Below, piece by piece: positions 5,584-6,612 of a stretch of 6,612 nucleotides of DNA. Position 1 is the stretch's first letter; each line of letters starts with the position of its first letter. The notes below the pieces were generated by a model. That model had not been told where the DNA came from and searched no databases. It worked only from the letters and a program-made list of their open reading frames with translations. The DNA is from Gemmatimonadota bacterium (lineage in GTDB: Bacteria; Gemmatimonadota; Gemmatimonadetes; JACCXV01): NCBI GenBank assembly GCA_013696835.1, contig JACCXV010000226.1, forward strand, positions 1 through 6,612. The letters run 5' to 3'. Made by a program: the position numbers and the translations under genes.

Positions 5584-6612
5584 CTAGGGAATCCGGACGG
5601 CTCGCAGGAGGACCGGGAAATCGCCGCTCGGGATCGAAGCCACGCGTGCGCCGGTTGCCGCGTCGAGGGCATCCACGCGGTCCGAGCCGGAGTCGCAGAC
5701 GAAGAGCAGGACGCCCGTGGGATCGAGCGCCACGTCCGGGATGGCGTGCCCGAGCGACCAGCGCGCGAGCTCCGCACCCGTCCCGCCGTCCAGCAGGGAC
5801 ACTTCACCACCCAGATCGTTCCCGACGAGGACCCGGTTCGACGCGGCGTCCACGTCCAGACTGTTGGGTCCGTTGCCCGTGGCGACGGAGAACAGCCGCG
5901 AGCCGTCGGAGATCCGGAAGGCCGCGAGGCGGTCGGCGTCCCGGGCGGACACGTACACCGTCCCGCCGGACACGCGCAGGCCGGCCGGATAGGCATCCGT
6001 CGGAATTCGCGCCGTGACGCGGAAGTCGTCCAGCGACACGAGGGCGATCTCGTCCGAGAGGGAGTGCGACACGGCGGCAACCCCGGCCGCGGCGTCGATC
6101 GCCACGTCATAGGCGCCCACGCGCGCGCTGCCGGTCGCGACCCGCGCCCGCGGGCGCAGCGTGACCGCATCCAGGAATTCCACGCCCCCACCGTACGGGG
6201 CCGCCAGCAGGCGGCGTCCGTGGTCCAGGGCGAGAGAGGAGACCCATCCGTTCACCACCGCGCGCGCGCGCTCGGCGCCGTTGAAGCCATACGCGACGAC
6301 CAGGTTCTCGTCGGGGAACGACACGTACAGAGTGCCCGAGGCGCCGTCCACGGCCATGCCCTGCGGGCGCGATCCCCGGGGCGTGCGCAGCGCGATCCGA
6401 CGCTCCTCGCGGAACGGAGCGCGCGCCGGGATCACCGACACGTCGCGACCGAACCGGTTGAGCGTGAAGACGTAGTCCCCCGCGGCCAGCGGCGCCGGAG
6501 GCGTGGTGGGGGGAGCGGAAACGGCAGCCGGATCGCCCGAGTCGGGTGTCCGGTCGGGACCCATGGCCCGCTCGCCCGCGGAGCAGGCGAGGAGCGTCGA
6601 GGCGAGCGTGGC
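5584..6612 (-). CDS. Lipoprotein with seven-repeat YVTN-like beta-propeller, 5' end cut by window edge
   Basis: The frame stays open from the TAG at 5586-5584 to the right window edge (342 codons seen), so the true start lies outside. The ATG at 6564 is internal. Upstream of it the frame reads a hydrophobic stretch ending in LLACS, a lipobox with its cysteine codon at 6585-6583. The protein is therefore probably exported and lipidated; Ser at +2 would favour outer-membrane sorting under the E. coli rule. A Pro/Ala/Ser-rich linker follows, then seven repeats of roughly 40 residues, opening near DYVFTLN, GTLYVSF, LLAAPYG, VAAVSHS, TVYVSAR, RVLVGND and LLFVCDS. Several repeats end in a hydrophobic-Asp pattern such as SLDVD and DVALDPTG. 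This is the pattern of YVTN/lactonase-like seven-bladed propellers. No catalytic residues can be assigned, and binding or scaffolding is as likely as enzymatic activity. It sits 21 nt before the first glycosyltransferase gene, so it is probably co-transcribed. The role in the polysaccharide pathway is inferred only from position. Confidence 0.85.
   Translation of the reverse strand, partial: ATLASTLLACSAGERAMGPDRTPDSGDPAAVSAPPTTPPAPLAAGDYVFTLNRFGRDVSVIPARAPFREERRIALRTPRGSRPQGMAVDGASGTLYVSFPDENLVVAYGFNGAERARAVVNGWVSSLALDHGRRLLAAPYGGGVEFLDAVTLRPRARVATGSARVGAYDVAIDAAAGVAAVSHSLSDEIALVSLDDFRVTARIPTDAYPAGLRVSGGTVYVSARDADRLAAFRISDGSRLFSVATGNGPNSLDVDAASNRVLVGNDLGGEVSLLDGGTGAELARWSLGHAIPDVALDPTGVLLFVCDSGSDRVDALDAATGARVASIPSGDFPVLLRAVRIP

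Noticed and set aside
6259..6271. Alternating CG tract of 13 nt in the propeller lipoprotein gene
   Set aside because: It encodes Ala/Arg codons in frame (the RARAVV stretch) and is expected at this GC level; no evidence for a structural or regulatory role.

Overview
The window is GC-rich throughout (roughly 70% by eye). All five supported genes lie on the minus strand, so transcription runs from the right edge to the left. Tight spacing (a 21-nt gap, a GTGA overlap, an ATGA overlap) and gene content fit part of an envelope or extracellular polysaccharide locus in a didermic, high-GC bacterium. Myxobacteria or Deltaproteobacteria and similar environmental phyla would suit, but nothing here fixes the taxon.

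In transcription order: (1) 6612-5584, a lipoprotein with a seven-repeat YVTN-like beta-propeller, its 5' end cut by the window edge. (2) 5562-4018, a multi-pass GT-C (GT39-like) glycosyltransferase. (3) 4021-2606, a second, divergent GT39-like glycosyltransferase with a charged heptapeptide-repeat tail and a C8 tract in its most conserved loop. (4) 2605-2442, a 164-nt gap, the only sizeable non-coding stretch, holding a near-perfect palindrome, a possible -35 box and an 8-bp-stem hairpin. (5) 2441-1620, a CpsD/CapB-type BY-kinase relative whose nucleotide-binding motifs are eroded. (6) 1623-1, a Wzz/GumC-type chain-length or co-polymerase protein, its 3' end cut by the window edge.

Working model (inference): the two GT-C enzymes transfer lipid-linked sugars on the periplasmic side of the inner membrane. 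The Wzz/GumC protein, with the kinase-like partner on its cytoplasmic face, controls chain length or export. The propeller lipoprotein is an accessory envelope protein of unknown job. No Wzx flippase, Wzy polymerase, Wza exporter or cytoplasmic glycosyltransferase is visible, so the pathway type and product cannot be named. The most unusual points are the apparently catalytically dead kinase-like protein, the repeat tail and C8 tract in the second glycosyltransferase, and the structured gap between the two halves of the cluster. I saw no RNA genes, CRISPR arrays, insertion sequences or phage genes.
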